Shown here piece after piece: positions 1 to 11,199 of a DNA stretch of 64,000 nucleotides (its first letter is position 1; every line of letters starts with the position of its first letter). This stretch comes from Ambrosia x helenae. Taxonomy: Eukaryota; Streptophyta; Magnoliopsida; Asterales; Asteraceae. The DNA is taken from assembly GCA_030844895.1 (NCBI GenBank), contig CM061232.1, positions 83,532,555 through 83,596,554 on the forward strand, in the 5' to 3' direction. The position numbers were made by a program, and so were the translations under genes. The notes under the pieces are model-generated. The model saw nothing but the letters and a program-made list of their open reading frames with translations. It was not told where the DNA came from and made no database searches.

Positions 1-504
1 GTTAAAAATGAAATGAATGAAAACACTACTACTTCTACTTATATGATCGAGTCTTCTAATGTTTGGCATGGTAGACTAGGACACATAAATCTTCATTCAA
101 TACGACGTTTAATGAAACTACAAAGCATACCTACATTCCACATAGAATCTGATTCTAAATGCGAACCATGTGTTGAATCCAAACATACAAGATCATCGTT
201 TAAATCGGTTGAACGAATAACCAAACCACTTGATTTAATTCACACCGATATATGTAATTTAAAGGCGGTTCCCACAATGGGTGGAAACAAGTACTTCATC
301 ACGTTTATTGATGATTGTACTAAATATTGCTATGTATATATACTTAAGAGTAAAGATGAAGCAATAGACAAGTTTATCTTGTACAAAAATAAAGTTGAGA
401 ATCAACTTAAAAAGAAAATTAAACCTGTTAGAAGCGACCGAGGAGGCGAATATGTTGCACCTTTTGCGGATTTATGGGCAAAAAGTGGAATTGTACACGA
501 GTGT
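1..504 (+). pseudogene. Copia GAG-pre-integrase and integrase core, N-terminal part
   Basis: The frame is open from the window edge. It shows the pre-integrase zinc-binding region (WHGRLGH, later CEPCVESKH, an HHCC-type finger that folds the integrase N-terminus) and then the integrase catalytic core. Two catalytic aspartates are visible, in HTDIC and in RSDRGGEY. Integrase inserts the element's cDNA into host DNA. The frame breaks exactly where the solo LTR at 505 starts, and the third catalytic residue (E of VERKNR) lies beyond it near 3045. The existing ATG at 13 is internal and not a true start. Confidence 0.92.
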
Positions 505-1410
505 TGTAACATTTACATGTTTCCTAAACTTTATTATATTTACATTTTAACCCTTGTACTTCGATCATTTCGAATTTTAATAAACTTGTGGTTGTGTTGA
601 TCGTTAGATCCTTATTCGGGTTGTATTTCATTATTAATCGTAAACGTACAATGAGTCATAACGTAATCACGTCGTGTTGATGATTATTAAATCTTAATGT
701 GAGTCGTGTATTTATAAAAAATACTATGTTTTTATAATAAAGTTTAAAGAAAAAAAACTTTATAAACTAAACCTTACCTTTATACTTTCTATTATTTTTT
801 TGGAAAGTTTTCAGAATTAAAAAAAAAAAAATTCAGCTGTTACTATTCACGTTTTTCCAGCAACTTTCCGGCCAAAGTCCGGCGAAGCTCTTGCGAGCTT
901 GTTTTTTTGGTTTTTATTGCGTTTTAATGATATTCTTCGACTTCTAAATGTTTCTTCTTCCATATTAAACAAATTCAAATGATAAATTTGTCCTTAAACG
1001 CGTTATAATTTGGACTTTAATTCGGGTTTTTGAAGGTAACCGCCGGAATCTTTAATTTAATTAAATCACGACTTTTATACGTCCTTTATAAAAAACCGAG
1101 CGTAGCAAAGTTCTTATGCGCTCATTCCCTTCCAAACCCAAGTAAAAACGCCCTGAAAGGCTCCAACTCGTGAAATCTTATTCGACTAAAGAAGCTTCAA
1201 TTCCGATCGCAAAACGTATTGTAAGCTCTAATTTTTGGTGCCATTTCTTTCCTTTAATCATAATCTTTAAAACCCCTCTTGCATCGGGTTCTAATCTTTA
1301 CGAATTGAAGGTTCCTAAAAATCTAGGGTTAGGGTTTATAGGTTGGGGAAGAAGATGAAGTTTAAAGTTTGTATAAATATTATTTTGGTTGAAAGATAAT
1401 AACATTATGG

Positions 1411-1490
1411 CATTATGGTGTAGTGGTTAACCAAAGATTTGAAATGGGTTAAGAGCTGAGTTCGATCCCCACTGTCAACCACCTTTTTCT
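1411..1490 (+). other. tRNA-like module with Pol III A and B boxes inside the LTR
   Basis: An A-box-like TGGTGTAGTGG (1416-1426) is followed 31 bp later by a B-box-like GAGTTCGATCCCC (1458-1470), then a T5 run at 1483-1488 that could end Pol III transcription. The spacing is tRNA-like. The flanks do not form an acceptor stem, so this is not a tRNA gene. A diverged equivalent lies at 21235-21310 in a related LTR. Confidence 0.5.
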
Positions 1491-1519
1491 GTTTTTTTTA
1501 TTCTTTATTTCTTTTATCT

Positions 1520-1525
<6 letters not shown>

Positions 1526-1560
<35 letters not shown>

Positions 1561-1561
1561 T
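1526..1561. repeat. (AT)n then (GT)5 microsatellite
   Basis: A run of AT dinucleotides passes into GT repeats within the LTR. Confidence 0.95.
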
Positions 1562-2275
1562 ATAACCTTATAATATTCCTAAAATTTTATTTTTACTACA
1601 AAAATTATGAAAATTTAAGGGTAACTTCTTGACATCCTAAAGAAAATTATCAATTTTTTTCTTCTGGAAAATAGATTATTTTCATAATTGTTTTGATTTA
1701 AATTGTTTTAATCATAATTAATTGATTAAAAATTCATTTTAAATGATTTGGACCTCAAATTTTTTGAAAAAAATATTTCTATGTATAATAAATAGAAATA
1801 AAATTTATCTTCTCAGAAAAAGGTTATTTTTTGCTGATTTTGTTATTTTTAATCATTAAAATACTATTTAAATTCATTAAATCTATTCTAGATGCAAATA
1901 AATTGAGAAAAGTTATGGAAATTTTATTTTCCCTATTTTACATCAGAAAATAATCATTTTTCATAAAAATATCATTTTTGGATCATGTCTTGTATTTTGA
2001 ACTTATTTATATTTAATTAGATATAATAAATTATTTAGTTAAAAATAAATTATAAAAATCTGTTTTATGGATATTTTTCTATAAAATTGAAAATGTTCCT
2101 TAGTGTGGGAAACATAAGTGTTTATATTTTTTTAGTCACATATTTAATCTTAAATCGTGATATATTTATTTCAAAAACTATTGTTCGTGTTATCATAAAA
2201 ACTGAATCTTCCCTACATAAGTCTAGCAAACCCTAATGCCTTAGACTTTTTAAGTCACTTTCCTCATTAGTATTC

Positions 2276-2290
2276 TTATATATATATAGG
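2276..2290 (+). promoter_or_regulatory. Likely LTR TATA box
   Basis: TTATATATATATAGG lies in the middle of the LTR and is followed by less AT-rich sequence, as expected for the U3/R boundary. The call rests on composition and position only. Confidence 0.4.
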
Positions 2291-3010
2291 TTGAGTTCTT
2301 CGGAATTCATAAGCCTTTACAACGAACTTTCTCGAAATTTACACTTAGCGAAACAGTGAGTATTTCTAACCCCTTTTTACTATTTTACTCTTTTGGGGTG
2401 ACTCATGTACCATTATCGTTAAACGTATGCATATTCTTTATAACGCAATCTGCTTCATGAGATGCTTGTGTGAATTGTATGAACGCTTGTCAAAATCATT
2501 AACCGTTGTGGCCTGGCTTTCAATGAATAGTACTATGGTATATACCCTTATGAATTACGTGGACGAGTTAAGTCTTTGGTCATTGTTGTGTGATTCATGT
2601 TTACTAAAGGTTTTTGTCTTATTCTATATTCTACATTGTCTTAGGGTTGGTTTTAATCCTTTTACATGATGCATATATCATAGCACATAAATTGCGAAAC
2701 GTTTTTATAATAATGTACCAAATGGATCTACTCACCAATACATTATCTGTGTTGACAAATTATTTTGTACATGTTTCAGGTGAAGTTTGATCTTGCTTGC
2801 TTTTCACTCTTAGGCTAGACCTTGTGCTTTAATAAAAGTTAGAACATTTATTTACTATGTTGAAATTTCTGTTGAGACTTTTGGTATTTCATTATTGAAT
2901 AATGGAAGTTGTTTACTATCAATATTTACATTTTAGTCCATGTGCTATTGAACAATCGTCATTACGTGACACCTCGATGATTCCGCCATCGGTTGGGGTG
3001 TTACAAGTGT

Positions 3011-3968
3011 ACCGCTCCCTATTCTCCACAATCAAATGGCACTGTGGAACGAAAGAACCGCACATTAAAAGAAATGATGAATGCCATGTTGATTGGTTCG
3101 GGTGCGAACCGCGAAATGTAGGGGGCGCCGTTCTTTCAGCTAATTATATTTTGAACAAGATAACACTCAAAAATAGGGACGAGACTCCTTATGAATTATG
3201 GCCCAAAAGAAAACCATCGTACAGATACCTCAAAGTGTGGGGGTGCCTAGCAAAGGTGATTGTACCACCTCCTAAGGCTCTTAGGATAGGACCCAAAACC
3301 GTTGATTGTATTTTCATTGGTTACGCACACGAAAGTAGTGCACATCGGTTTCTGGTGTATAAGTCCGAAAATCTTGATGTCCACGAAAACACTTTCATAG
3401 AGGCAAGTCCTAATGTTGTTTCATACTTTGAAAATGTGTTTCCTATGTTAGGACAAACACATGGAACATCATCTATACCGTTTGAATATGTACCTTCAAG
3501 TTCATCAACACCGGTTGACGATGATGTTCATGATCAAAGACATGAACGACCTGAAATAGAAGAAGGTGAGCTTAGACGAAGCAAACGGGCAAGGATTGAA
3601 AAATACTTTGGTCCAGACTTCTTGAGCTACATGGTTGAGGATGACCGCAATACCTACCGTAAAGTGGTCACCTCTTCGGAAGGGCCTTAATGGAAAGAAG
3701 CAATTAAGAATGAAATAGATTCTATATTGCAAAATCATACTTGGGAGCTAGTAGATCTTCCGCCTGGTTGTAAACCACTTGGATATTGTTGGATATTCAA
3801 GAAGAAGATGAAAGCTGATGGAAGTATTGATAAATACAAGGCTAGGATGGTAATCAAAATATTTAGACAAAAGGAAGGTCTAGATTATTTTGATACTTTC
3901 TCGTCTGTGACACGAATAACCTCCATTCGATTGGTTCTGGCTATAGCGGCTTTACGAAATTTGGAAGT
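3011..3968 (+). pseudogene. Copia integrase C-terminal part and reverse transcriptase start
   Basis: The integrase frame resumes with the Copia motif around VERKNRTLKEMM, which carries the catalytic glutamate. A single-base frameshift near 3110-3120 moves it to the frame reading AVLSANYILNKI, WGCLAKV and DCIFIGYAHESSAHRF. A linker follows, then the RT start (NHTWELVDLPPG, YKARMV). A TAA at 3688-3690 interrupts the segment just before WKEAIK. The frame stops at 3968, where the next insertion begins. Confidence 0.9.
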
Positions 3969-4587
3969 TGTTAGGATCTGAGTTTGATTTGTTATGATGT
4001 TTATAAATGAAAAAAGAATGAAGATGAATAATAATAATGATGGAAAGTGCAGTGGAATAGTAAACTATATATCATAACAAACAAGACAATTGCTTTCAAC
4101 TAGTACTTTTCATTAATCGTCACAGATTACAGTACAGTACACAATTCTCCCCCTCAGTCTGATCACTCACAGCTCTGTTTGTCTTAAGAGAATGTTTAGA
4201 GTGATGAATAGAACAGTATATGCACTGTTCTATTATAGACAAACGAACACTCTGATGACCTAAGGCTGACATCACCTAAGACAGTGACATCTAACATATA
4301 TAACAACATAAAACATCTGCCCTATACAAACACTGTTACATTGGAAAACTCTTATGACTAAACAACTGATGGATAAACTCTGATAGCTTGAATCATCTGT
4401 TGGAGCCTAAGTGTTGTTTGCTCCAACAGACCTTGTGTCTTCAGTCCTTTGGCTCAGCAGATGTTTCTTCAACAGACCTTTGTGATCAGAAGTTGTACAA
4501 CAGATGTTAGGGTACATTAGTTGTTAGAGTCAACAGTCTTTTGGAAGGATCTTTCATGCAAAATACTGTTTTATTAGGGATCATATA

Positions 4588-7364
4588 TGTGATACCCCGC
4601 AATTTCAGGTTCTCACTTTAACTAGACTCTATTTACATTCCTTGCATTCTACTTAACTAGGGTTAGCTAGATAGGACACACGTTGCACAGTTATAGGTTA
4701 ATAACTGCATGAAGTGGTAATTCGGGGAATTACCAGACTGTATACATGATTAGTGAACCTCGGATGTTGGTAAACAATGAAGTTAAATAATTGTGAATTA
4801 ATTGATTGAGATTGATTGCAATTACGTGCTTCTATGATACTCTGTGAAACTATGTGCAAACTGTATGTGAATTCGTGAACTTAAACCGAATACGTTAATA
4901 AAAACCATAATGGACGGAACATTAGGATGGTTGGGGTCTTGACACATGGGGTACACTTGTTACGGTCCAAAATAGCGAAAACATCGAAGGAAACAGGACG
5001 TGCAACGAAGCAGGGCACCCGGAGTGAGCCGGGAGCTGTGAGCGGCCGCTCACAGGCTCCGCGCGGCCGCTCACGGAGACATGTCGAACCCAAACCGCCT
5101 TAAACATGTATTTAAGCAACCTTAAGCCTCTTGTATCTCCTAAACTTAAACCCTAATCGCCTCTACTGCCCTATTACGAAATATTAACCCCTAAACACCT
5201 GCTAAGGCGCAAGAACATCGATCGGGAAGCTTCAAGAGCATTCTGTTGATTGTTTTGAAGAGCTTGCGGTATAACCTTCAATCTCTTGTGTTTTAATCTT
5301 TCTTTAATATGTTATATAACCCTATAACTAAGTTTTTCCAGGTCTGAAACCTTTTCATAAAGATTAAAACTTGAAGTTTATAAAGATTGAATGGTTAAAC
5401 CTAATTCTATGCGATTGGAAATTAATAGGTTGCATATTGCACATGTTTATGATGTTTTGATCTTTAGGGTTTATGATTTTGCATGTGTTATGATAGGTTC
5501 TGATCATGCTAGGTCTAGTGAATGTTTTATGATGATTTTGCTTGTTGTTGATCGATTATACGCACACGTGAGTGGTTTAAATAAGAGTTTATGCAAGATT
5601 AAAATCTGGACAGAATGTTTGGGTCAACTTGTAGGGTCTGTTACGTGATTTAAACATGATGGTTTTGATGATTTCTTTACATGGTTATATTATACCTGGT
5701 CTTAGCTTTTCATAATGGGTAAAATCGATTGATTTGGACGTCGTTTGAATAATTTTTGGAATTTTCTTTGAATAAAGGTCATATCAGATTTTCGGATTAA
5801 CAAATTGAGTCAACTTTAAACAATCATAACTCGAGATTTACAAGGAATTAAGTTATGAAATTTGGACAGTTTGGATGAATACACGATTTTTGGGAAGTTT
5901 TCTACTAAACTGATCTGTTGTGTGTATTTTCTTAACGTAGTTGTGTTCCGTGAATTTTCATAATTTTTGTACGAGGTTTTATCATAAACGAAAAATATGG
6001 ATTTGTCCAGTAGACCCCCGAGAATATTTAGTAAACTTTTGGAGTCTAACTCATTGGATAAGTATTTTTAATAAATTAGTTTTCATGGCACATAATCTGT
6101 CCTGAAAACACAGATTGTGTATTGTGAGTTTATGTGACTAATTAGAGTCCTATGTGGTATGTATTTGACATATACTTGAATGGGCACTTATATGAGATGC
6201 ATATGAAGTGTAAAACTAATGATAACCAGCATATTCACCAACGGGTCCGTAGGGTTTACTTATGCATGTAGAATCACTAGGTGTCACTTATACGATTTTG
6301 AACAATTAAACGTCTTGGACAAACGGGTTATATGGTGTAATGGTATTACACATATACTCACTTAGTGACACATGTACTAGGGAGTCGGTAGCACACCCTA
6401 CTTTCGAGTTTGGATTTATTTGCTTGCAAACTAAGGTGAGTTTCACTACTTTTTACCAAAAGCATGCGTCTCAGGGTGAGACAACTTTAGCAAACGTTTT
6501 CTAGTCCGGTTTAGGACTACTGTTGCATCTCAGATTGAGATGTTTGACTCCTGTGGTGGGCCAGGTTTTTGTTACGAATCCTCGAGGAGGATTGCGCTTT
6601 AGTCAGTTTAAAACTTATTGGTCCTTTGTGAACTAAACACTCTATCACTTGAAAAGTCCTTACATATTATTGGGTTAATCGCTGGGAGCGAGCGGGGTAT
6701 TAGTTGATAGCGCTATTAGGTTGTGCAGCAACCTCATGTTTGCGATGCCGGGAGCATGGGCATGAACTTCTGACCACATTTGTTGGCTAGTGTTGATAGA
6801 CACTAGTTTCTGAGGCAATTTATTATATTACTGAAGGTTTCCTAATAATCTTTTGTTTAGTTGCAATGAGGGGGTTAGCTACCCCTGACATGATTAAACT
6901 GATAACACTTGAACTTTTGGGTCAGTGAGACCTACGCTTTTACTTGGTTACGTGGTTTGGGAAGCCAGCGCATTTACTTACCCACTTTCTTTACTTTGTG
7001 AACTCACCAACATTGTTTGTTGACCCACGATATACATGCTTTTGCAGGTAGTTAGCTTCCGGTGCCACGATTAGAAAGCACTACACACTTCACTGCATTT
7101 GAGTCTTGGGCATACACTTAAATTACATATCATGCTTTACGTTTTCTTTCGTATGGTTTTAATTTGGGCGCGTTGTTTTGCGCATGGTTTTAAAAAGGTT
7201 TAAATTTGGTTTACGCTTCCGCAACTTAACTAAACTTGGTTTTTGAAAACGAACTAAATGGTTTGGGCATTTAGAGTTCGTTCATATGACTTAAGGCTAT
7301 GGGATCCTGGTATGTCATGCGCCTCGCGGTATAAACCCCGCAGTGGAAATTTGAGGGTGTGACA
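4588..7364 (+). mobile_element. Solo LTR, Ty3/Gypsy type (family 2), 2777 bp
   Basis: It begins TGTGATACCCC and ends GGGTGTGACA, with the 5 bp duplication ATATA at 4583-4587 and 7365-7369. The last ~60 bp (GGATCCTGGT, then GCGCCTCGCGGTA, then TTGAGGGTGT) match the ends of the LTRs at 17540-20154 and 23765-26264, so these share a superfamily. Near 7000 the phrase AACTCACCAACATTG precedes a GCAGGTAG, as in the other family-2 copies. No internal domain is present. The small frames inside are not coding. Confidence 0.9.
5036..5086. repeat. GC-rich palindromes upstream of the LTR promoter
   Basis: GTGAGCGGCCGCTCAC is a perfect 16 bp palindrome at about 5037-5052, and a second GCGGCCGCTCAC follows at about 5071. 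They sit about 450-500 bp into the LTR, shortly before a TATTTAAG motif near 5107. The other family-2 LTRs have different palindromes at a similar place. Confidence 0.75.
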
Positions 7365-7432
7365 ATATATATAGTATGTTTTGGCTTTTCACTTCATCTG
7401 TTCTTCTCCAGGTCAGCAGACCCAACAGAAGT

Positions 7433-8640
7433 TCACCAAATGGATGTAAAACCCGCATTTCTAAATGGCGATTTAGATGAAGAGATTTACATGGAGCAAC
7501 CTGAAGGTTTCTCAGCCTCAGGTCAAGAGGGCAAAGTGTGTAAACTCATCAAGTCTTTGTATGGCTTAAAGCAAGCTTCAAAACAATGGCACCAAAAGTT
7601 TGATCATGTCATGCTTGACAATGGTTTCAAAATAAATGAGTGCTACAAATGTGTCTATTCGAAAGACACACTAGGAGGTTATGTTATTTTGTGTCTTTAT
7701 GTAGACGATATCCGTATCATTGGGAGTAATGACAAAATGATCAAATCTACTAAAGACGTGTTAAAAGCGAGATTTGATATGAAAGACATGGGTCTAGCGG
7801 ATGTGATTTTTGGAGTCAAAATCGTTAGAACCCAAAATAGTCTTGTGCTAAATCAATCTCATTATGTGGATAAGATTCTTGACAAATTCAGTTCAGGAGA
7901 CACGAGTATAGCTCGAGGTCCGATTGATACGACCCACCATCTAAGTAAAAATAGAGGCGAGGGTGTTGCTCAATTAGGGTACTCAAGAATCATTGGCAGT
8001 CTAATGTATCTAATGACATGTACCAGACCCGACTTGGCTTACATGGTAAGTAGGCTGAGTAGATATACTAGTAATCCAAGTAAAGAACATTGGAAAAGTA
8101 TAAAGCGGGTGCTTAAATACATCATATACACACGAGATTATGGACTGCATTATGACCGTCATCCAGCAGTAATCGAAGGATACACTGATGCAAACTGGAT
8201 ATCGGATATAAAAGATTCCAAATCTACAAGTGGTTACGTGTTTACACTTGGTGGTGCGGCTATATCTCGGAAGTCGTCTAAGCAGACGGTTATAGCTAGA
8301 TCCACGATGGAATCTGAATTTATCGCTTTAGATAAATCGGAAGAAGAAGCGGAGTGGCTACGTCAATTTGTGGAAGATATTCCAAGATGGCCAAAACCAT
8401 TGCCTGCTATTTGCATATATTGTTACAGCTAATCAGCAATTGGTAGAGCTCAAAGCTCAATGTACAATGGCAAATTAAGGCATATTCGATGTAGACATAA
8501 CATGGTATGACAACTGCTCAATACGGGTGTTATCACAATTGATTATATTAAGTCAATAGATAACATTGCGGACCCGTTAACGAAAGACTTAAGCAATGAG
8601 CTAGTTTATAAGTCGTCAAGAGGAATGCGACTAAAGCTCA
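7433..8640 (+). pseudogene. Copia reverse transcriptase and RNase H
   Basis: RT continues in phase after the insertion with MDVKPAFLNGDLDEEIYM and SLYGLKQASKQWH. The catalytic box reads YVDDIRIIG, where leucine is usual at the arginine. RNase H follows with GYTDANWISD, then SKQTVIARSTMESEF. RT copies element RNA to cDNA and RNase H removes the template. A frameshift and stop at about 8430 break the RNase H C-terminus, whose remains (SIDNIADPLTKDLSNEL) continue in other frames to about 8640. Confidence 0.93.
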
Positions 8641-9212
8641 TGGAAAAAGGGAATATGAGGGAAACCTACCTAGTTGACTGGAGATCCCAAGATCTAGGTT
8701 CAATAAGACAACTTAATCATATGACCAAAAGGGAGTCACTATGGGGGAGTACCCCAACACTAAAGAAAGGGAGTTATACACTTCCTAGTCCATTCCAATC
8801 AGTGACATTGAGGAGAAGGTTAAGCATATTTTCAGGTTAATGATTAAGCGTAATCAAGTAACCATGATGCTTTTAATGATTCGTTTGAATCACCTATGTT
8901 AGAGAGAAGTGAGGTCACTTCGAATGGATATGTGGGGAAGCGCATATCCTAGAGCTCTCGCAGAACCAGGATAGTTTCCATGACCATAAAAGGACATGAC
9001 AATAAGGAGTTGGCATAACTAGGGAGAGTGTTTTGTGAAGTGTATTGTCGTTTACACAAATAGGGGTATTTTCAAAGACATCAAGTTCTACATACCGCTA
9101 GTAGGCTAAGTATCCTTCACAAAGGAAGGTTCAAAGGTTACGCCTACCTATCCAACAATGTTCAACTGTCGACTTGTATCTTTGATACTTGTAAGAATGG
9201 GGCGATCTCCAT
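8641..9212 (+). other. 3' untranslated region of the Copia element
   Basis: Between the last polyprotein trace and the purine tract there is non-coding sequence. A short open frame (8625-8840) merely extends the broken pol end and has no motif. Confidence 0.5.
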
Positions 9213-9225
9213 TCATGTGGGGGAT
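9213..9225 (+). other. Polypurine tract
   Basis: CATGTGGGGGAT directly precedes the LTR start TGTTGG. This is the position of the plus-strand cDNA primer in Copia elements. Confidence 0.8.
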
Positions 9226-10089
9226 TGTTGGAAAAATAGGTGGAAATGCTATTTTCACAAATTTAGGAAAATGATTTTTCCTATGTTTTGGACAAAAATA
9301 TATATTTGAAACTGAGGTTTATTTATATATTTCTTTGTGGGTTTACGTTCTATGTTGTGAGAGCTCTGCAACGAACCAAACCGTGTCCAAAACGGAGCTA
9401 AGATGAATGAGATATCGATACTCAAAAGTGGAGGACTGAAACAACTAGTTGGGAATGTGAAATGGAAAGTGGCAAGCAGAACTTGTCCCACATTGGAAGA
9501 GAGATGAGTCTTGGACTTGTTTATAAGGAAAGACTCCCTATCCTAAGTGTTCTATGGAATCACACACTATGGAAGTCGTGAAGGGTGCAAAGCACCCTTA
9601 ACTCGCACTTGCACACGCGCGGGCGTGGCGTGGGCGATGAGGCGCAATGTGGCAGTACACACTGCTCCGGCTTAAGGTACAAGTCAAGTTTAGTGCTCAC
9701 TCTGGCAGTACACACTGCTTCGGCTGTTGTACCCTGGAAACAAAACGAGTCTCTAGTAAGCTAGGAATTTGTTTTAAGGGCTCCGTGTCTAACACGATCC
9801 TCAACCACAACATTCTTTTTCTTCTTGCAACTTTATTTTATTTCAGTTGTAATATTATTTTGGATTTAAATTTCCTTTGCTTTTTGTCTTCTAAAAATTA
9901 ATAAGAATTGTTTATTAATTTATTTAGTTTTTGCACGAACGATTCTTACAAATTTTTTTCAGTGGGTTTCTATCGTAGATTCTTATTGATTTTTACTAAT
10001 TTTCTACCTTTTAATCTTAAATTTTCAATTTTTTTTCAAAACCAGAAAATTCCTTGGAACCCAGGAATGCTCTTGGATCCGTGCTAACA
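9226..10089 (+). mobile_element. Copia 3' LTR
   Basis: The LTR starts TGTTGGAAAAATAGG after the purine tract and probably ends GTGCTAACA at 10089. A TATAAGGA box at about 9521 suits the U3 promoter, followed by U5-like T-rich sequence. The right end is inferred from the terminal CA and cannot be checked against the missing 5' LTR. Confidence 0.75.
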
Positions 10090-10636
10090 AATGTAACCTA
10101 AATTAGAATATTTTATTGTGGCCGTATGTTAAAAGTATACGGCAATGTCAGCATTTAAAGTCCTTGAAAGAACGTTGGCACCTTAATGAGATATGTATTA
10201 TTGTACCTATGGTTTTGTTGTACGTAAACTACTTTTGCATGTTATTTGAATATGAGGTGGGCCCTATGGTGTGAGAAATCTACTTGTGTTCACATTGAAG
10301 ATAAGAGATCACGAGACGTGCCCATCAACAGTAATATATGCATCTATTGCTAGAGTTGTGTATTGTTATCTATTCATTAAATGATTTTCGAATTGATTCT
10401 GCAATATATGAAAGAAATGAAAATAATTTGGTACTTTTTAGCTGTTTGTAAATTGAGAATTTCACAACCATAAAATCAACAATATGTCCCCAAAAATATC
10501 ATATGGTTATATTATAACACATGCATTTGTTAATAGTTAACCAATCATTAACTTTAGCTAGCTAGACGGATGATGTTTGATGGGGTCAAAATGTCGATTC
10601 ACAAGTTGACCGACATATTTAGCCAATTTAATTTTC
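10090..10636. other. Intergenic sequence, nothing recognised
   Basis: AT-rich sequence between the Copia LTR and the Harbinger element. I see no gene, RNA or repeat that I can support. Confidence 0.6.
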
Positions 10637-11199
10637 TAAGAGCATCCATAATGGTGGCCTTCCGGACAGGAGCAAACCGAATGGCTTCCCATTGTGGGTG
10701 TGATCCGGTGTGTGTTGGTTGTTCAAGCATAAGGGTTCGGTTTGAGTGGGTCCCACTCATTTTATTTCAATTAATTTTAAATGAAAAAGATTTTTTTTTT
10801 GTTATTTTTTAATTTAAAAGAATACAAAAACCTAATTAAATACTACAAAAATCTAAATTAAAAATATTACACCAACCTAAATTAAATATTATACAAACCA
10901 AATTAAATATTACACAAACCTAAATAAAAATAGGAGAATTAGATTTTAATAACCTAAATGATTCGAAATTGGCCGTTGGCACCTCAAACTAAAAAATTGG
11001 CCATATATAAGGTAGCGTTTGGTATGATGGAATGAAAGGGGGAATGGAATGGACCATTACGAGGTAATGAAAAATAGCGTGTTTGGTTGGTTAAAGGAAT
11101 GGAATCACCCATTCTACAAGGCATTCCATTCCCTCAAAACCATTCCATCCACCCCCATGTTTTTTTTTTCATTCTATCCCTCATTCACCTTTTACTAAC

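Larger units (their letters stand above)
505..3005 (+). mobile_element. Solo LTR, Ty3/Gypsy type (family 1), 2501 bp
   Basis: The insert begins TGTAAC, ends GTTACA, and is flanked by the 5 bp duplication AGTGT (500-504 and 3006-3010). Removing the insert with one duplication copy puts the two integrase halves in phase. No internal region, primer site or second LTR is present, so it is a solo LTR left by LTR-LTR recombination. Its last ~90 bp match, in reverse, the start of the LTR at 17358. It holds a TATA-rich promoter, a tRNA-like module and an AT/GT microsatellite. Small frames inside it are not coding. Confidence 0.9.
3969..7427. mobile_element. Solo LTR, Copia type (about 680 bp), split by a later Gypsy LTR
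   Basis: The insert begins TGTTAGG, ends CCCAACA and is flanked by GAAGT (3964-3968 and 7428-7432). Taking it out restores the RT frame. Its own sequence is 3969-4587 plus 7370-7427. The rest is the nested LTR at 4588-7364 with one duplication copy. Repeated phrases such as CCAACAGACC and CATCTGTTGG link it to the Copia LTR-like sequence at 61.7-62.2 kb. No coding sequence is present. Orientation is uncertain; the CTCCCCCTCAG stretch near 4147 hints at a minus-strand element. Confidence 0.85.
1..10089 (+). mobile_element. Ty1/Copia retrotransposon, 3' portion, with nested insertions
   Basis: Parts of one Copia polyprotein appear in Copia order: GAG-pre-integrase and integrase (1-504), rest of integrase and start of reverse transcriptase (3011-3968), reverse transcriptase and RNase H (7433-8640), purine tract (9213-9225) and 3' LTR (9226-10089). 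The gaps are two LTR insertions with 5 bp target duplications, and the host frame resumes in phase across each. The 5' LTR, gag and protease lie left of the window. Stops (for example 3688-3690) and frameshifts make it inactive. Copia lineage is not resolved. Confidence 0.93.

Noticed and set aside
1411..1490. True tRNA gene
   Set aside because: A and B boxes are present, but the flanks do not pair as an acceptor stem and no cloverleaf forms.
2902..3120. N-terminal part of an open frame starting MEVVYYQYLHF
   Set aside because: It reads through the end of the solo LTR and then in the wrong frame of integrase until about 3118. Only the later part is real.
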